Origin: Sphingobium fontiphilum
GTDB lineage: Bacteria; Pseudomonadota; Alphaproteobacteria; Sphingomonadales; Sphingomonadaceae
Direction: 5' to 3'
Assembly: GCF_014196635.1 (NCBI RefSeq)
Contig: NZ_JACIEB010000006.1
Coordinates: 1-64,000, forward strand
Length of the DNA stretch: 64,000 bases
Positions 33,051-42,373 of the stretch are shown in pieces. The notes below the pieces were generated by a model, which saw only the letters and a program-made list of their open reading frames with translations, was not told where the DNA came from and did no database searches. Position 1 is the first letter of the stretch; each line of letters starts with the position of its first letter. The translations under genes were made by a program, and so were the position numbers.

Positions 33051-34424
33051 ATGAGCACCAGAACCGACTCAGGGGGGAATGATCCCGTCATCGAGAGCCG
33101 CGACCAGTTGATCGCGGCCTTTTCCAGAGGCGAAAAGCCCAAGGATCGCTGGCGGATCGGCACCGAGCATGAGAAATTCGTCTATGCGCGCAAGGACCAT
33201 CACGCCCCTTCCTATGAGGAAAAGGGCGGCATTCACACGCTGCTCATCGGCCTGACCCGCTATGACTGGAAGCCGATTTTCGAGGGCGAGAATATCATCG
33301 CGCTCGCCGGGCCGGACGGCACGATCAGCCTGGAACCGGCCGGACAGCTTGAATTGTCGGGCGCCCCGCTCGACAATCTGCATCAGACCTGCGCGGAAAC
33401 CGGGCGTCACCTGGAGCAGGTGAAATATGTCGGCGACATGCTGGGCCTGGGCTTTCTCGGCCTTGGCATGTGGCCTGACAAGAGCCGCGACGAACTGCCC
33501 ATCATGCCCAAGGGGCGTTATGGCATCATGCTCAATCATATGCCGCGCGTCGGGTCGCTGGGCCTCGACATGATGCTGCGCACCTGCACCATCCAGACCA
33601 ACCTCGATTATGGCAGCGAGGCGGACATGGCGCAGAAATTCCGCGTGTCGCTGGCGCTGCAACCGCTGGCGACCGCGCTGTTCGCCAATTCGCCCTTCAC
33701 CGACGGAAAACCCAATGGTTATCTGTCCTATCGCAGCCACATCTGGTCGGACACCGACCCGGGCCGCACCGGCATGTTGCCCTTCGTGTTCGAAGACGGC
33801 TTCGGCTATGAACGCTATGCCGATTATGCGCTCGACGTGCCGATGTATTTCGTGTTCCGCGACGGCCAATATATCGACGCCGCGGGCCAGAGCTTCCGCG
33901 ATTTTCTTGACGGGCGCTTGCCCGCCTTGCCGGGCGAAAAGCCGACGGAAAAGGACTGGGAGGATCACCTCTCCACCGCCTTCCCCGAAGTGCGGATGAA
34001 GAGTTTTCTGGAAATGCGCGGCGCCGACGGCGGTCCGTGGGGCCGCATCTGCGCCCTTCCCGCCCTGTGGGTCGGACTGCTCTACGACCAGGGCGCGCTC
34101 GACGCGGCGTGGGACGTGGTCAAGGACTGGACCATGGAGGAGCGGCAGACACTGCGCGATTCCGTGCCGAAACTGGGCCTCGACGCCCCCATTGGCGGCG
34201 GGCGGAAACTGCGCGACATTGCCGGGCAGGTGCTCGACATCGCGCGGTCGGGTCTTGCCGCACGCGCCCGGCTCAACAGCGCGGGCGACAATGAAACCGG
34301 CTATCTGGCCGCGCTGGACGAAGTGGTCGCATCGGGCAAGACCCATGCCGAACGGCTGCTCGACCGCTATCGCGGCGAATGGGCGGGCGACCTGTCGCGC
34401 GTCTATGCCGAGGAAAGTTTTTAG
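33051..34424 (+). CDS. gshA: Glutamate-cysteine ligase, plant/alphaproteobacterial type
   Basis: 457 residues. The GCS2-type ligase is recognised by WRIGTEHEKFVY near residue 45, ITLEPAGQ-like ISLEPAGQLELSGAP, and the later LPALWVGLLYDQGALDAAWD and YLAALDEVVASGKTHAERLL. It catalyses the first step of glutathione synthesis in the cytosol. Length and motif order fit the plant-like family common in alphaproteobacteria rather than the E. coli type. It is convergent with the ICMT-like gene (six-base gap). Confidence 0.92.
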   Translation: MSTRTDSGGNDPVIESRDQLIAAFSRGEKPKDRWRIGTEHEKFVYARKDHHAPSYEEKGGIHTLLIGLTRYDWKPIFEGENIIALAGPDGTISLEPAGQLELSGAPLDNLHQTCAETGRHLEQVKYVGDMLGLGFLGLGMWPDKSRDELPIMPKGRYGIMLNHMPRVGSLGLDMMLRTCTIQTNLDYGSEADMAQKFRVSLALQPLATALFANSPFTDGKPNGYLSYRSHIWSDTDPGRTGMLPFVFEDGFGYERYADYALDVPMYFVFRDGQYIDAAGQSFRDFLDGRLPALPGEKPTEKDWEDHLSTAFPEVRMKSFLEMRGADGGPWGRICALPALWVGLLYDQGALDAAWDVVKDWTMEERQTLRDSVPKLGLDAPIGGGRKLRDIAGQVLDIARSGLAARARLNSAGDNETGYLAALDEVVASGKTHAERLLDRYRGEWAGDLSRVYAEESF

Positions 34425-34430
34425 GACGCC

Positions 34431-35732
34431 CTATTCGGCCGGGTGCAGCCCGGCCCTTGCGCCTGATCGCTTGCCCGTCACCCAGGCAAAGAAGCGCGGC
34501 GCCGGACCGTTGCGTTCCATCCATTCGCTATAGGCGCGATAGTCGGGATCGGCGGACAGATGCTTTTCCTCGGTCTTCGCGCGCCAAAAATAGACCGCGT
34601 TGGTCGCGGCCAGCATCGCGCAATTGCGGGCGATGTCGGCGATGCTGCCCGACACCGCCAGGAACGGCATGCTGGAAAACCACCAGAAGAGATTCTTGGA
34701 AAGATAGGCCGGGTGCCGGGTCCAGCGATAGGGACCGTGGGTCAATATGCCGCGATGGGTGAGGTTCGAAAAGCGCAGGCCAAAGGCGACCGTCGCCCAG
34801 GCGTAAAGGCCCGTCAACACCACCAGCCAGCCGCCCAGCAGCCATTGCAGAGGCGTGTTCCCCTGCGTCCACACAAACCATTCAGCGCCACCCGCATGAT
34901 AATCCAGCGGCCCGCCGCCGCCCATCAGCACGAAGGGCGGATAGCAGATCAGCGCCGCCAGCCAGCCCGCCAGATAGGGATTGGCGGTGCGGATATGCGC
35001 GTCGAGCGGCTTCATGGTCAGCACATAGCCGACGGTCGCCATCACCACGTCGATCATGAACATGACCGCAATCAGGAACAGCGCCAGATCGACCGGATTG
35101 CTGATCGCGCGGCCGATGCTCCAGCCGACGACGTCGGCGAAATTGCCCGGCACGATCGACACCATGAAGGCGAGGAAAAAGCCCTTCACCGCCCAGGCGC
35201 GGGCATGATGGGCGACCTGCGCCATGTCGGGCGCGCCCGCCGCCCCGCCGATCACCCATTGGCCAAAGGCGTATGTCGCGTCGCGCGGCTCCCTCAGGCG
35301 GCGGTCAAGCCATGTCACATAGGGGATGGACAGCAGCACAAGGCCAGGCGCCGACCAGGCGAACAGGTCCATGGCGAAATGATAATTGCCCTGCCAGTAC
35401 CACCGCGCCAGACAATAGAAGATGGCGATGGCAAGCCAGGTCGCCCATAATCCGGCAATCTTGACCAGCGCAGTATCGAAGGCTGACCGCCATGGCCGTG
35501 GCGCCATGTCCCAGTCGATTCCCGTCGATGCATTGCGATGCACCCGGTCGACCAGCAGCGACCACAGCACCATGGGCAGCGCGCAGGCGGCGACCGCCGC
35601 GAAACCGGCATTCGGCCCGTTCATGCCATAATGGCGGGCGACCAGCGTCCAAAGGCCCAGGCCCACGAGTCCGGCAAGGCCGACGCCATGGCTGACCGCC
35701 GATTTCGGGCAAGGATCGGATGAAGGCTCCAT
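34431..35732 (-). CDS. ICMT/PEMT-like membrane methyltransferase family protein
   Basis: 433 residues from ATG 35732 (a TTG at 35750 would add six). About nine hydrophobic segments are present. The C-terminal part carries the isoprenylcysteine methyltransferase-like signature THGPYRWTRHPAYLSKNLFWW and a final EEKHLSADPDYRAYSEW, the SAM-binding region of this family. The long N-terminal membrane region is unusual for a minimal ICMT. The acceptor (lipid, isoprenoid or another small molecule) cannot be predicted. Confidence 0.75.
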   Translation of the reverse strand: MEPSSDPCPKSAVSHGVGLAGLVGLGLWTLVARHYGMNGPNAGFAAVAACALPMVLWSLLVDRVHRNASTGIDWDMAPRPWRSAFDTALVKIAGLWATWLAIAIFYCLARWYWQGNYHFAMDLFAWSAPGLVLLSIPYVTWLDRRLREPRDATYAFGQWVIGGAAGAPDMAQVAHHARAWAVKGFFLAFMVSIVPGNFADVVGWSIGRAISNPVDLALFLIAVMFMIDVVMATVGYVLTMKPLDAHIRTANPYLAGWLAALICYPPFVLMGGGGPLDYHAGGAEWFVWTQGNTPLQWLLGGWLVVLTGLYAWATVAFGLRFSNLTHRGILTHGPYRWTRHPAYLSKNLFWWFSSMPFLAVSGSIADIARNCAMLAATNAVYFWRAKTEEKHLSADPDYRAYSEWMERNGPAPRFFAWVTGKRSGARAGLHPAE

Positions 35733-35783
35733 CCCGCCTGCCTTAGCCAAAAATGGTAAGCAAGCGATGAAGGGCGGGCGGGA

Positions 35784-36437
35784 TCATCGCGCGATCAGTC
35801 GACGGGCGCTGCCGGTTGCGGCCTGGGTGTCGACGGCCAGCTTCTTCACCTCCGCCGCGACCACGGCAAAGCCATGGCCGGCATGGCCCGCGCGCGCCGC
35901 CTCTATGGATGCATTGAGCGCCAGCAAATTGGTCTGGCGGGCGATGGTGTCGATGGTTTCGACGATGTCGGCAACCTTGCCCAGCACATCCTCGACCACG
36001 GTGCGCCGGTCTTCTTCCTGCATGAGCAGCGATCGTTCGGCATCGACGCGCGCGGCGATGGCGCGCTTTTCTAAACTGATGTCGTGGGCGAACTTGATGA
36101 TGCCGGTCTGACGGCCATCGGCGTCGAACACCGGATTGTAACTGCCGCGAATCCAGACTTCCTCGCCCTGCTTGTTGCGCCGGGCATATTCGCCGGTATC
36201 GAAACGGCCTGACTGCAACCTGTCCCAGAAGTGGCGATAATTGGCCGTGCGCACATAGTCTGCATCGCAGAACAACCGGTGGTGACGCCCCGCAATCTCC
36301 TCAAAGCGATAGCTGAAAAGGTCAAGAAAGCGGTCATTGGCGGCTGTCACGTGGCCGGTCATGTCGAAGCTGATGATGGCTGTCGACCGATCCATGGCGC
36401 GGCACATTTCCAGGGGATCAATCGCAAGCCCGTGCAT
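35784..36437 (-). CDS. Soluble PAS–methyl-accepting chemotaxis-type protein
   Basis: 217 residues from ATG 36437, five bases after a strong GGAGG; ATG 36440 or 36449 would be too close. A single PAS domain ([19 protein letters not shown] … [22 protein letters not shown], in pieces) is followed by a short helical region with the chemoreceptor tip signature [17 protein letters not shown] and [13 protein letters not shown]. There is no membrane segment, no HAMP domain, and most of the usual methylation helices are absent. It is probably a cytoplasmic sensor that feeds a CheA or a related pathway. No che genes are in the window. Confidence 0.82.
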   Translation of the reverse strand: MHGLAIDPLEMCRAMDRSTAIISFDMTGHVTAANDRFLDLFSYRFEEIAGRHHRLFCDADYVRTANYRHFWDRLQSGRFDTGEYARRNKQGEEVWIRGSYNPVFDADGRQTGIIKFAHDISLEKRAIAARVDAERSLLMQEEDRRTVVEDVLGKVADIVETIDTIARQTNLLALNASIEAARAGHAGHGFAVVAAEVKKLAVDTQAATGSARRLIAR

Positions 36438-36538
36438 CATTACCTCCAAACTTGGGCCGCTTTGGAGGAAACAGGCCTAAAGAAACATTAACTTTGAAAT
36501 TTTTGCTGGAAAAACAGATGAATGGCAGCGATTCTCCG

Positions 36539-37294
36539 CTATCCGGCCAGGCCGTCAAACACCAGCTTGCCGCCCAGCAGCACCAGCAGCACATTCACCA
36601 GGGTATAGAAAATCCGGCCATTGACCCGCCGGACCAACCACACGCCGCCAAAGGTCGACAGGATCGCAACCGGCATCAGCATAGCCGAAACATGCAGGTT
36701 GGCGGCGGAGAACTGCCCCAGCGCCCAATAGGCCGGGACCTTGGCCCAGTTGATGATGGCGAAAAGGATGGCGTTGGTGCCGGCAAATTCCAGATGCGGC
36801 AGCTTTTTGGGCGTCACCCACATCTGGAACGGAGGGCCGCCAGCATGGGCGACCTGGCTGGTGAAACCAGTCAACACGCCAAAGAGCGTGCCGACCCAGC
36901 CGGGCGACGTGGACGCCGCCACCCTGCGCCCGCCCCGCTCGATCCAAAGCCGCCACAGGCCGAACAGCATCGATATGCCGCCGACCACCGCCAATATCGC
37001 GCCGACCGGCAGTTTTTCCGCGAACAGCCAGCCAAGCGCGATGCCGATAATCGCGCCGGGCAACATGACCGCAACGATATGGCGGTTCCAGTGGCGGCGG
37101 AATGCCCAAACGCCCACCGCATCCTGCACGATCAGAATCGGCAGCAATATGGCGGCGGCCGTCACCGGCGACATCACCAGCGCCAGGATGGGCATGGGCA
37201 AGGCGCCGACGCCGACAAAGCCGCCCTTTGCGAAACCGACGATGATCGTCGCGACAATGACCAGCGCGATGACGGGGGCGGACCAGTCGATCAT
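36539..37294 (-). CDS. TSUP-family (TauE/SafE) membrane transporter
   Basis: 251 residues with about 8 hydrophobic segments. The N-terminal ATIIVGFAKGGFVGVGALPMPIL is the TauE/SafE repeat motif, and a second related half starts near VLTGFTSQVAHAGGPPFQMW. Family members export sulfite, sulfoacetate or other organosulfur anions; the substrate here is not known. It lies upstream of the PAS protein (101-base gap) and 30 bases downstream of argG on the same strand. Confidence 0.85.
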   Translation of the reverse strand: MIDWSAPVIALVIVATIIVGFAKGGFVGVGALPMPILALVMSPVTAAAILLPILIVQDAVGVWAFRRHWNRHIVAVMLPGAIIGIALGWLFAEKLPVGAILAVVGGISMLFGLWRLWIERGGRRVAASTSPGWVGTLFGVLTGFTSQVAHAGGPPFQMWVTPKKLPHLEFAGTNAILFAIINWAKVPAYWALGQFSAANLHVSAMLMPVAILSTFGGVWLVRRVNGRIFYTLVNVLLVLLGGKLVFDGLAG

Positions 37295-37324
37295 CGGCCA
37301 GCCGCCCGCGTCAATGAGGGACGA

Positions 37325-38542
37325 TCAGCGATCGCGACGCCCCAGCAAGCGCAGGCGCAGGGCATTGAGCTTGATGAAGCCCGCCGCATCGCGCTGGTCA
37401 TAGGCGCCCGCATCATCCTCGAACGTCACGACCTTCTCGCTGTAGAGCGAATAGGGCGACTTGCGGCCAACAACGTAGACGCCGCCCTTGTAGAGCTTCA
37501 GGCGAACCGTGCCGGTCACCTTCTGCTGGCTGTAATCGACGGCGGCCTGCAGCATCTCACGCTCCGGCGAGAACCAGAAGCCGTTATAGATGAGTTCGGC
37601 ATATTTGGGGGCGAGTTCGTCCTTGAGGTGGGCCGCGCCGCGATCCAGCGTGATCTGTTCGATACCGCGATGGGCGAGGTGATAGATGGCGCCGCCCGGC
37701 GTTTCATACATGCCCCGCGACTTCATGCCGACGAACCGGTTTTCGACAAGGTCCAAGCGGCCGATGCCATGTTTGCGGCCATAGTCGTTGAGGGTTTCGA
37801 GCAGGGTGGCGGGCGACATGCCCACCCCATTGATGGCGACGCCGTCACCCTGCTCGAAATCAATGGTGATATATTCCGGCGCGTCGGGCGCATCCTCCGG
37901 ATTGACCGTGCGCGAATAGACGAAATCGGGGGTCTCCTCCCACGGATCCTCCAGCACTTTCCCTTCCGAAGAGGTGTGCAGCATGTTCGCGTCGGTCGAG
38001 AAGGGGCTTTCGCCGCGCTTGTCGCGAGGAATCGGAATCTGGTGCTTTTCGGCGAATTCGATCAGCCTGGTGCGGCTGGTCAGATCCCATTCGCGCCAGG
38101 GCGCAATCACCTTCACGTCGGGCGACAGGGCATAATAGCCCAGTTCGAAGCGGACCTGATCGTTGCCCTTGCCGGTTGCGCCGTGCGATACGGCATCCGC
38201 GCCGACCATTTTCGCGATCTCGATCTGGCGCTTGGCGATCAGCGGACGGGCGATGGAGGTGCCCAGCAGATAGAGCCCCTCATACAGCGCGTTCGCGCGC
38301 ATCATCGGAAAGACATAATCCTTCACGAATTCCTCGCGCAGGTCGTCGATGAAGATATGTTCTTCCTTGACGCCCATCAGCCGGGCCTTGGCGCGGGCGG
38401 GTTCCAGTTCCTCGCCCTGCCCCAGATCGGCGGTGAAGGTCACGACTTCGCAACCATAGGTCTGTTGCAGCCATTTCAGGATCACGCTGGTGTCGAGACC
38501 GCCCGAAAAGGCGAGAACGATGCGGTTGATCTTGTCGGACAT
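37325..38542 (-). CDS. argG: Argininosuccinate synthase ArgG
   Basis: 405 residues from ATG 38542, matching the family length. The ATP-pyrophosphatase loop is [18 protein letters not shown] at the N-terminus. [13 protein letters not shown] and [16 protein letters not shown] are the other signature blocks. It condenses citrulline and aspartate to argininosuccinate in arginine synthesis. It stands apart from other arginine genes. Confidence 0.96.
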   Translation of the reverse strand: MSDKINRIVLAFSGGLDTSVILKWLQQTYGCEVVTFTADLGQGEELEPARAKARLMGVKEEHIFIDDLREEFVKDYVFPMMRANALYEGLYLLGTSIARPLIAKRQIEIAKMVGADAVSHGATGKGNDQVRFELGYYALSPDVKVIAPWREWDLTSRTRLIEFAEKHQIPIPRDKRGESPFSTDANMLHTSSEGKVLEDPWEETPDFVYSRTVNPEDAPDAPEYITIDFEQGDGVAINGVGMSPATLLETLNDYGRKHGIGRLDLVENRFVGMKSRGMYETPGGAIYHLAHRGIEQITLDRGAAHLKDELAPKYAELIYNGFWFSPEREMLQAAVDYSQQKVTGTVRLKLYKGGVYVVGRKSPYSLYSEKVVTFEDDAGAYDQRDAAGFIKLNALRLRLLGRRDR

Positions 38543-38638
38543 GTACGGGGCGACCCTTCCTGAAATGGCGCGATTTACCGGCGCGCCGGTATCAGGCGCG
38601 GCGGCGAAGCGCAACGGAAAGAACGCCTTTGCGCCGCG

Positions 38639-39301
38639 TCAGGCGCGCGCCAGCACCGCGTCGGCGACATAGGGATTGGTGCGCCGTTCGATGGCGAAAT
38701 TGCTCATTTCGCCATGGCCGGGGACAAAGGCGGTGTCGCCGCCCAGCGGCCAGAGCTTGTGCGTGATCGAGTCGATCAGATCCTGATGATTGCCACGGGG
38801 GAAATCGGTGCGGCCGATGGACCCCTTGAACAACACGTCGCCGACGATGGCCAGCTTGCTGGGCGCGTGGTGAAAAATCACATGGCCCGGCGTATGGCCG
38901 GGGCAATGGATGACGTCCAGCACCAGTTCGCCCACCTGCACCTGATCGCCATCCTTCAGCCAGCGATCCGGCTCGAAAGCCTCGCCCGGCAGGCCCCAGC
39001 GCACGCCATCCTGCGGCAGGCGGTCGATCCAGAAACGGTCGTCCTCATGCGGCCCTTCGATCGGCACGCCCAGGTCGCGGGCGAGCACCCCGGTCTGCCC
39101 GCAATGGTCGATATGGCCATGGGTGACCAGCAGCTTCTCGACCGTCACGCCATGCTGCTGCGCTGCGGCCTTCAACCGATCAATATCGCCGCCCGCATCG
39201 ACAAAGGCGCCCTTCATCGTCTTCGTGCACCAGAACAGCGTGCAATTCTGTTGCAAGGGGGTGACGGGAATCAGCACGGCTTTGAGCGGGGGCGTGGTCA
39301 T
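38639..39301 (-). CDS. Glyoxalase II-like metallo-beta-lactamase fold hydrolase
   Basis: 220 residues from ATG 39301. The metal site is seen in THGHIDHCG (His61, His63, Asp65, His66), CPGHTPGH (about 134–141), VGDVLFKGSIGRTDFP and the final VPGHGEMS. The short length and lack of a C-terminal glutathione-binding domain point to YcbL-type hydrolases rather than classical GloB. It may hydrolyse a thioester such as a glutathione adduct. The Rrf2 gene lies just upstream on the same strand. Confidence 0.85.
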   Translation of the reverse strand: MTTPPLKAVLIPVTPLQQNCTLFWCTKTMKGAFVDAGGDIDRLKAAAQQHGVTVEKLLVTHGHIDHCGQTGVLARDLGVPIEGPHEDDRFWIDRLPQDGVRWGLPGEAFEPDRWLKDGDQVQVGELVLDVIHCPGHTPGHVIFHHAPSKLAIVGDVLFKGSIGRTDFPRGNHQDLIDSITHKLWPLGGDTAFVPGHGEMSNFAIERRTNPYVADAVLARA

Positions 39302-39342
39302 ACGCCCGATGTGGCGAAGGCGCGAGGCCGTGACAACCCCCT

Positions 39343-39759
39343 CTATGCAGCGGGGAAAGGCTCCGCCAGGCTGATGCCGTCGAGCACCTTGGCCGTTTCG
39401 TCGCGCACGCGCAGCATCACACGATGCAGGCGACATTCCGATTCGGGCAGGCAATTGGTGCAGCTTTCATGGGCGAAGCGGCTGGCGCAGGGGGTCAGCG
39501 CCAGCGATCCGCGCGTCAGGCGGACGATGTCGCCATAGCTGATGTCGACGGGCGACAGCGCCAGCCAGTAGCCGCCGTCACGCCCGCGCTGGGTCGATAC
39601 CAGCCCTTCGCGCGACAATTCGGACAGGATCACCGTCAGGAACTTGGCCGGGATGTTCTGACGGCTGGCGATCTCGGTCAGCGGCACCGGCCCCTGTCGA
39701 TAACGGTCGGCAAGATGTTGCAGGGCGCGGATGGCGTAACGGGTCTTCTGCGACAACAT
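39343..39759 (-). CDS. Rrf2-family transcriptional regulator with four cysteines
   Basis: 138 residues. The winged helix is recognised by YAIRALQHLAD, LTEIASRQNIPAKFLTVILSEL and the wing VSTQRGRDGGYWLA. Cysteines at 91, 100, 103 and 109 (C-x8-C-x2-C-x5-C) could bind an Fe-S cluster as in IscR or NsrR; the spacing differs from classic IscR. It probably senses iron-sulfur, redox or cysteine status. Its start is followed upstream by an 87-base gap containing TAATAT (minus strand), a possible -10. Confidence 0.85.
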   Translation of the reverse strand: MLSQKTRYAIRALQHLADRYRQGPVPLTEIASRQNIPAKFLTVILSELSREGLVSTQRGRDGGYWLALSPVDISYGDIVRLTRGSLALTPCASRFAHESCTNCLPESECRLHRVMLRVRDETAKVLDGISLAEPFPAA

Positions 39760-39846
39760 GACCTATCCATCGCCCGCCCCGCCCCATATTACAAGGGAAA
39801 CAGAAGACAAATCGTGCGACGAAGACATTTTGCCTCGACCGCCCGG

Positions 39847-40884
39847 TCAGGGCGCCAGAGCGGCGCGCGCCTGACCCGGAAAATCGCTGAAAATGGCGTC
39901 GACGCCGGTTTGCACGACGGAGCGCACATAGCCCGCGAAATCGCCCCGCCCTTCCCGGTCATCCAGCCGCTGGAAGGGCGGCGGCAGGAAGGCGTTTTCC
40001 ATCCGCAGCGTCCACACATGCACCTGGAGCCCGGCGGTATGCGCGTCGCTGACCAGCATGGTTGCGCCCTGCGGCGTCCACACCATCGACGCGGCCGGGC
40101 CGATGCCGTCGGCATAGGCGGCGATGTCCGCCAGCCCCTGGGGCGTCAGCATGTCGGCATAGCGGGTCGCGGGCAGGTCGGCCGGACCGCCCTCCGCATC
40201 GACAAGCTGGATGAGGCGCAGGCGCGACATCGCGCGAATGGCGCGCAGATTGCCGACCTCGAACGACTGGATGAAGACCGGGTCGACTTCCGTCATGTAC
40301 CCGAACCGGTTCAGCAATTCGAGGAGCGGCCCCTGATGCGGCAGGCCGATGCCCGCGAAATAGCTGGGATGCTTGGTTTCAGGATAGATGCCGATGCGCC
40401 GCCCGGCTTCCGCCTCCTTGGCGCGGACCAGCTTCAATATCTCTTCGAATGTCGGAATGAGATAGAGGTCGTCGAAGCGCACATTGGTCGGCCGTAATTG
40501 CGGCAGACGCTCGCGCGCGCGCAGCGTCCGCAGTTCGGTGAGGGTGAAATCCTCCGTAAACCACCCCGTCATCATCTGGCCGTCGATGGTCTTTGTCGTC
40601 TTGCGATCGGCAAATTCAGGATGGTCGGCGACGTCGGTGGTGCCGCCAATCTCATTCTCATGCCGGGCGACCAGCACGCCATCGCGGGTCAGCACCAGAT
40701 CGGGCTCGATATAGTCGGCGCCCTGGTCGATGGCCCGTTCATAGGCGGCCAGCGTATGTTCGGGCCGTTCGCCGCTGGCGCCGCGATGGGCGATGATCAG
40801 CGGTTCGGCAAAGGCGGTCGCCTGCGTCATGCCAAGCGCCATAATGGCGATCAGGGCGCGACGGAAGAGCGCCCGGCCGATCAC
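39847..40884 (-). CDS. glpQ: Glycerophosphodiester phosphodiesterase, secreted (GlpQ-like)
   Basis: 345 residues. A signal peptide (ALIAIMALGMTQATAFA) precedes the GDPD TIM barrel, with catalytic HRGASGERPEHTL, the metal ligands in IEPDLVLTRDG, and GIYPETKHPSYF. It hydrolyses deacylated phospholipids to glycerol 3-phosphate and an alcohol in the periplasm. The start overlaps the stop of the ArsC-family gene (ATGA). The barrel's usual late Asp/Trp motif (LQVHVWTL) is present. Confidence 0.9.
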   Translation of the reverse strand: MIGRALFRRALIAIMALGMTQATAFAEPLIIAHRGASGERPEHTLAAYERAIDQGADYIEPDLVLTRDGVLVARHENEIGGTTDVADHPEFADRKTTKTIDGQMMTGWFTEDFTLTELRTLRARERLPQLRPTNVRFDDLYLIPTFEEILKLVRAKEAEAGRRIGIYPETKHPSYFAGIGLPHQGPLLELLNRFGYMTEVDPVFIQSFEVGNLRAIRAMSRLRLIQLVDAEGGPADLPATRYADMLTPQGLADIAAYADGIGPAASMVWTPQGATMLVSDAHTAGLQVHVWTLRMENAFLPPPFQRLDDREGRGDFAGYVRSVVQTGVDAIFSDFPGQARAALAP

Positions 40885-41237
40885 GCGGTCGCGCGCCCCA
40901 GCGCGGCTTCATAGGTCGACGCCTTGAACCCAACGATGGACCTGTCGCCCACTTCCAGGATCGGGCGCTTGATCATCGACGGGTTGGCCATCATCAGCAT
41001 CACCGCCTTGTCAGCGTCGATATGCGCCTTGTCGCCCGCATCGAGCGCGCGGAACGTGGTGCCCGACCGGTTGAGAATGGTTTCCCAGCCATGTTCGACG
41101 ATCCAGCCGCGCAGCTTCTGCTCGTCGACGCCCGACACCTTGTAATCGTGGAAACTGTAGGAGGCGCGCGCGCCGTCGAGGAAGTTGCGCGCCTTCTTGA
41201 TGGTGTCGCAATTCTTGATGCCGAACATGGTGATCAT
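40881..41237 (-). CDS. ArsC-family (YffB/Spx-type) thioredoxin-fold protein
   Basis: 118 residues. GIKNCDTIKKARNFLD holds the single active-site Cys10, and NPSMIKRPIL carries the conserved cis-Pro/Arg segment. The second half of a CxxC is absent, as in YffB and arsenate reductase-like proteins. It probably works as a glutathione-dependent reductase or regulator; arsenate reduction is not implied. It is flanked by RidA (three-base gap) and overlaps glpQ. Confidence 0.85.
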   Translation of the reverse strand: MITMFGIKNCDTIKKARNFLDGARASYSFHDYKVSGVDEQKLRGWIVEHGWETILNRSGTTFRALDAGDKAHIDADKAVMLMMANPSMIKRPILEVGDRSIVGFKASTYEAALGRATA

Positions 41238-41240
41238 GGC

Positions 41241-41621
41241 TTATCCCCGGAAAGCGGTGACTTCGATTTCAATCTTCATCTCCGGCTTGATGAGGCCGGC
41301 GACGACGCAGGTGGCGGCGGGGCGAATATCGCCGAACACAGCGCCGAGCGGCGCGGCGATCGCATCCCAATAGGAAGGATCGGTGATGTAATAGGTGGCG
41401 CGGACCACATCGGCGAAGGAAAATCCGCCCTGCTCCAGCGCCGCGCCAATGGTTTTCAGCGCATTGGCCGCCTGGTCCGCCACGCCTTCGGGCATGGTTT
41501 TGGTTTCAGGGTCAGTCCCGGTGGTGCCGGCGACGAAGCACCAGTCGCCCTGAACGACGGCGCGCGAATAGCCGACCTGCGCCTCGAAAGGCGAACCGGA
41601 AGATATGAGAGTGCGGGGCAT
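41241..41621 (-). CDS. RidA/YjgF family protein
   Basis: 126 residues. The active-site residues of the family are present: Arg100 and Cys105 in IRPAATCVVA and Glu120 near the C-terminus (KIEIEV). RidA proteins hydrolyse reactive enamines/imines made by PLP enzymes. The sequence may belong to a RidA subgroup rather than the archetype. It heads a three-gene run with the ArsC-family gene and glpQ; the 154-base gap upstream of it (41,622–41,775) contains no other gene. Confidence 0.88.
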   Translation of the reverse strand: MPRTLISSGSPFEAQVGYSRAVVQGDWCFVAGTTGTDPETKTMPEGVADQAANALKTIGAALEQGGFSFADVVRATYYITDPSYWDAIAAPLGAVFGDIRPAATCVVAGLIKPEMKIEIEVTAFRG

Positions 41622-41775
41622 GATTTTCCCTTGAGTCTGTCTGTCGTGGGATCGGGGCGGCTTGTGCCGGGGGCAGGCCGCGCTGTCCAGCCATTTTACC
41701 GCACCGCACCAGATCGGAGGAAAAGGCGGACAGGGTTTAAGACATGGTTGGGAATTGAGCGGCTAGAAATACGCC

Positions 41776-42369
41776 ATGGCCAGCCGCTATCCCCGCAACC
41801 GTCGCAGAACAGGAAAAGACGCCGTGCGCCTCGCCTGGGTCAATGAAACCCGCGCAACGGGACATAGCCGTTTCAAAAAGCCGTTGCCAAAGCACCGGCT
41901 CCGGCTGCCCGGCATTGGCGCCATGCCATGGCTGCTGGGCATCGTTCTGGCGGCGCTGTGGTTCGCCCCCACCCTGCCTGACTGGATGGAGGAGCAGGTC
42001 GACCGGCCCGCGCCGGACGCGCTGTCCGCCGAGTTCGCCCTTTGCCACAGCGGCGGCGGCGCAAATTGCGTGGTCGATGGCGACACATTCTGGCTGGCGG
42101 GCGAGAAATACCGGATCGCCGACATCGACACCCCCGAAACCCATCCGCCGCGCTGTGAGAGCGAGGCGGAATTGGGTGCGCGCGCGACCGAGCGATTGCA
42201 GGCTTTGCTGAACGACGGCCCTTTTTCGCTGGAAAGCGGCGAGCGCGAAACGGATCGCTATGGCCGCAATTTGCGCATCGTGACCCGCGACGGCCAATCC
42301 ATCGGCGCGATGCTGGTCAGCGAGGGGCTGGCGCGGCCATGGGAAGGCAGCCGCCGCCCCTGGTGCTGA
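41776..42369 (+). CDS. Membrane-anchored staphylococcal nuclease-like (thermonuclease) protein
   Basis: 197 residues. A basic N-terminus (RYPRNRRRTGK) leads to one membrane helix (LLGIVLAALWFAP), then an SNase domain starting CVVDGDTFWL. The catalytic set is visible: Asp101, Arg113, Asp116/118 with Glu121 in RIADIDTPE, and Arg in DRYGRNLR. The domain should face the periplasm and cut DNA or RNA with calcium. Convergent with the BASS transporter (four-base gap). Confidence 0.83.
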   Translation: MASRYPRNRRRTGKDAVRLAWVNETRATGHSRFKKPLPKHRLRLPGIGAMPWLLGIVLAALWFAPTLPDWMEEQVDRPAPDALSAEFALCHSGGGANCVVDGDTFWLAGEKYRIADIDTPETHPPRCESEAELGARATERLQALLNDGPFSLESGERETDRYGRNLRIVTRDGQSIGAMLVSEGLARPWEGSRRPWC

Positions 42370-42373
42370 CGGC

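Noticed and set aside
36452-38563. 703-residue plus-strand frame over the TSUP and argG genes
   Set aside because: His/Gln/Arg/Asp-rich antisense translation typical of GC-rich shadows; argG is certain on the other strand.
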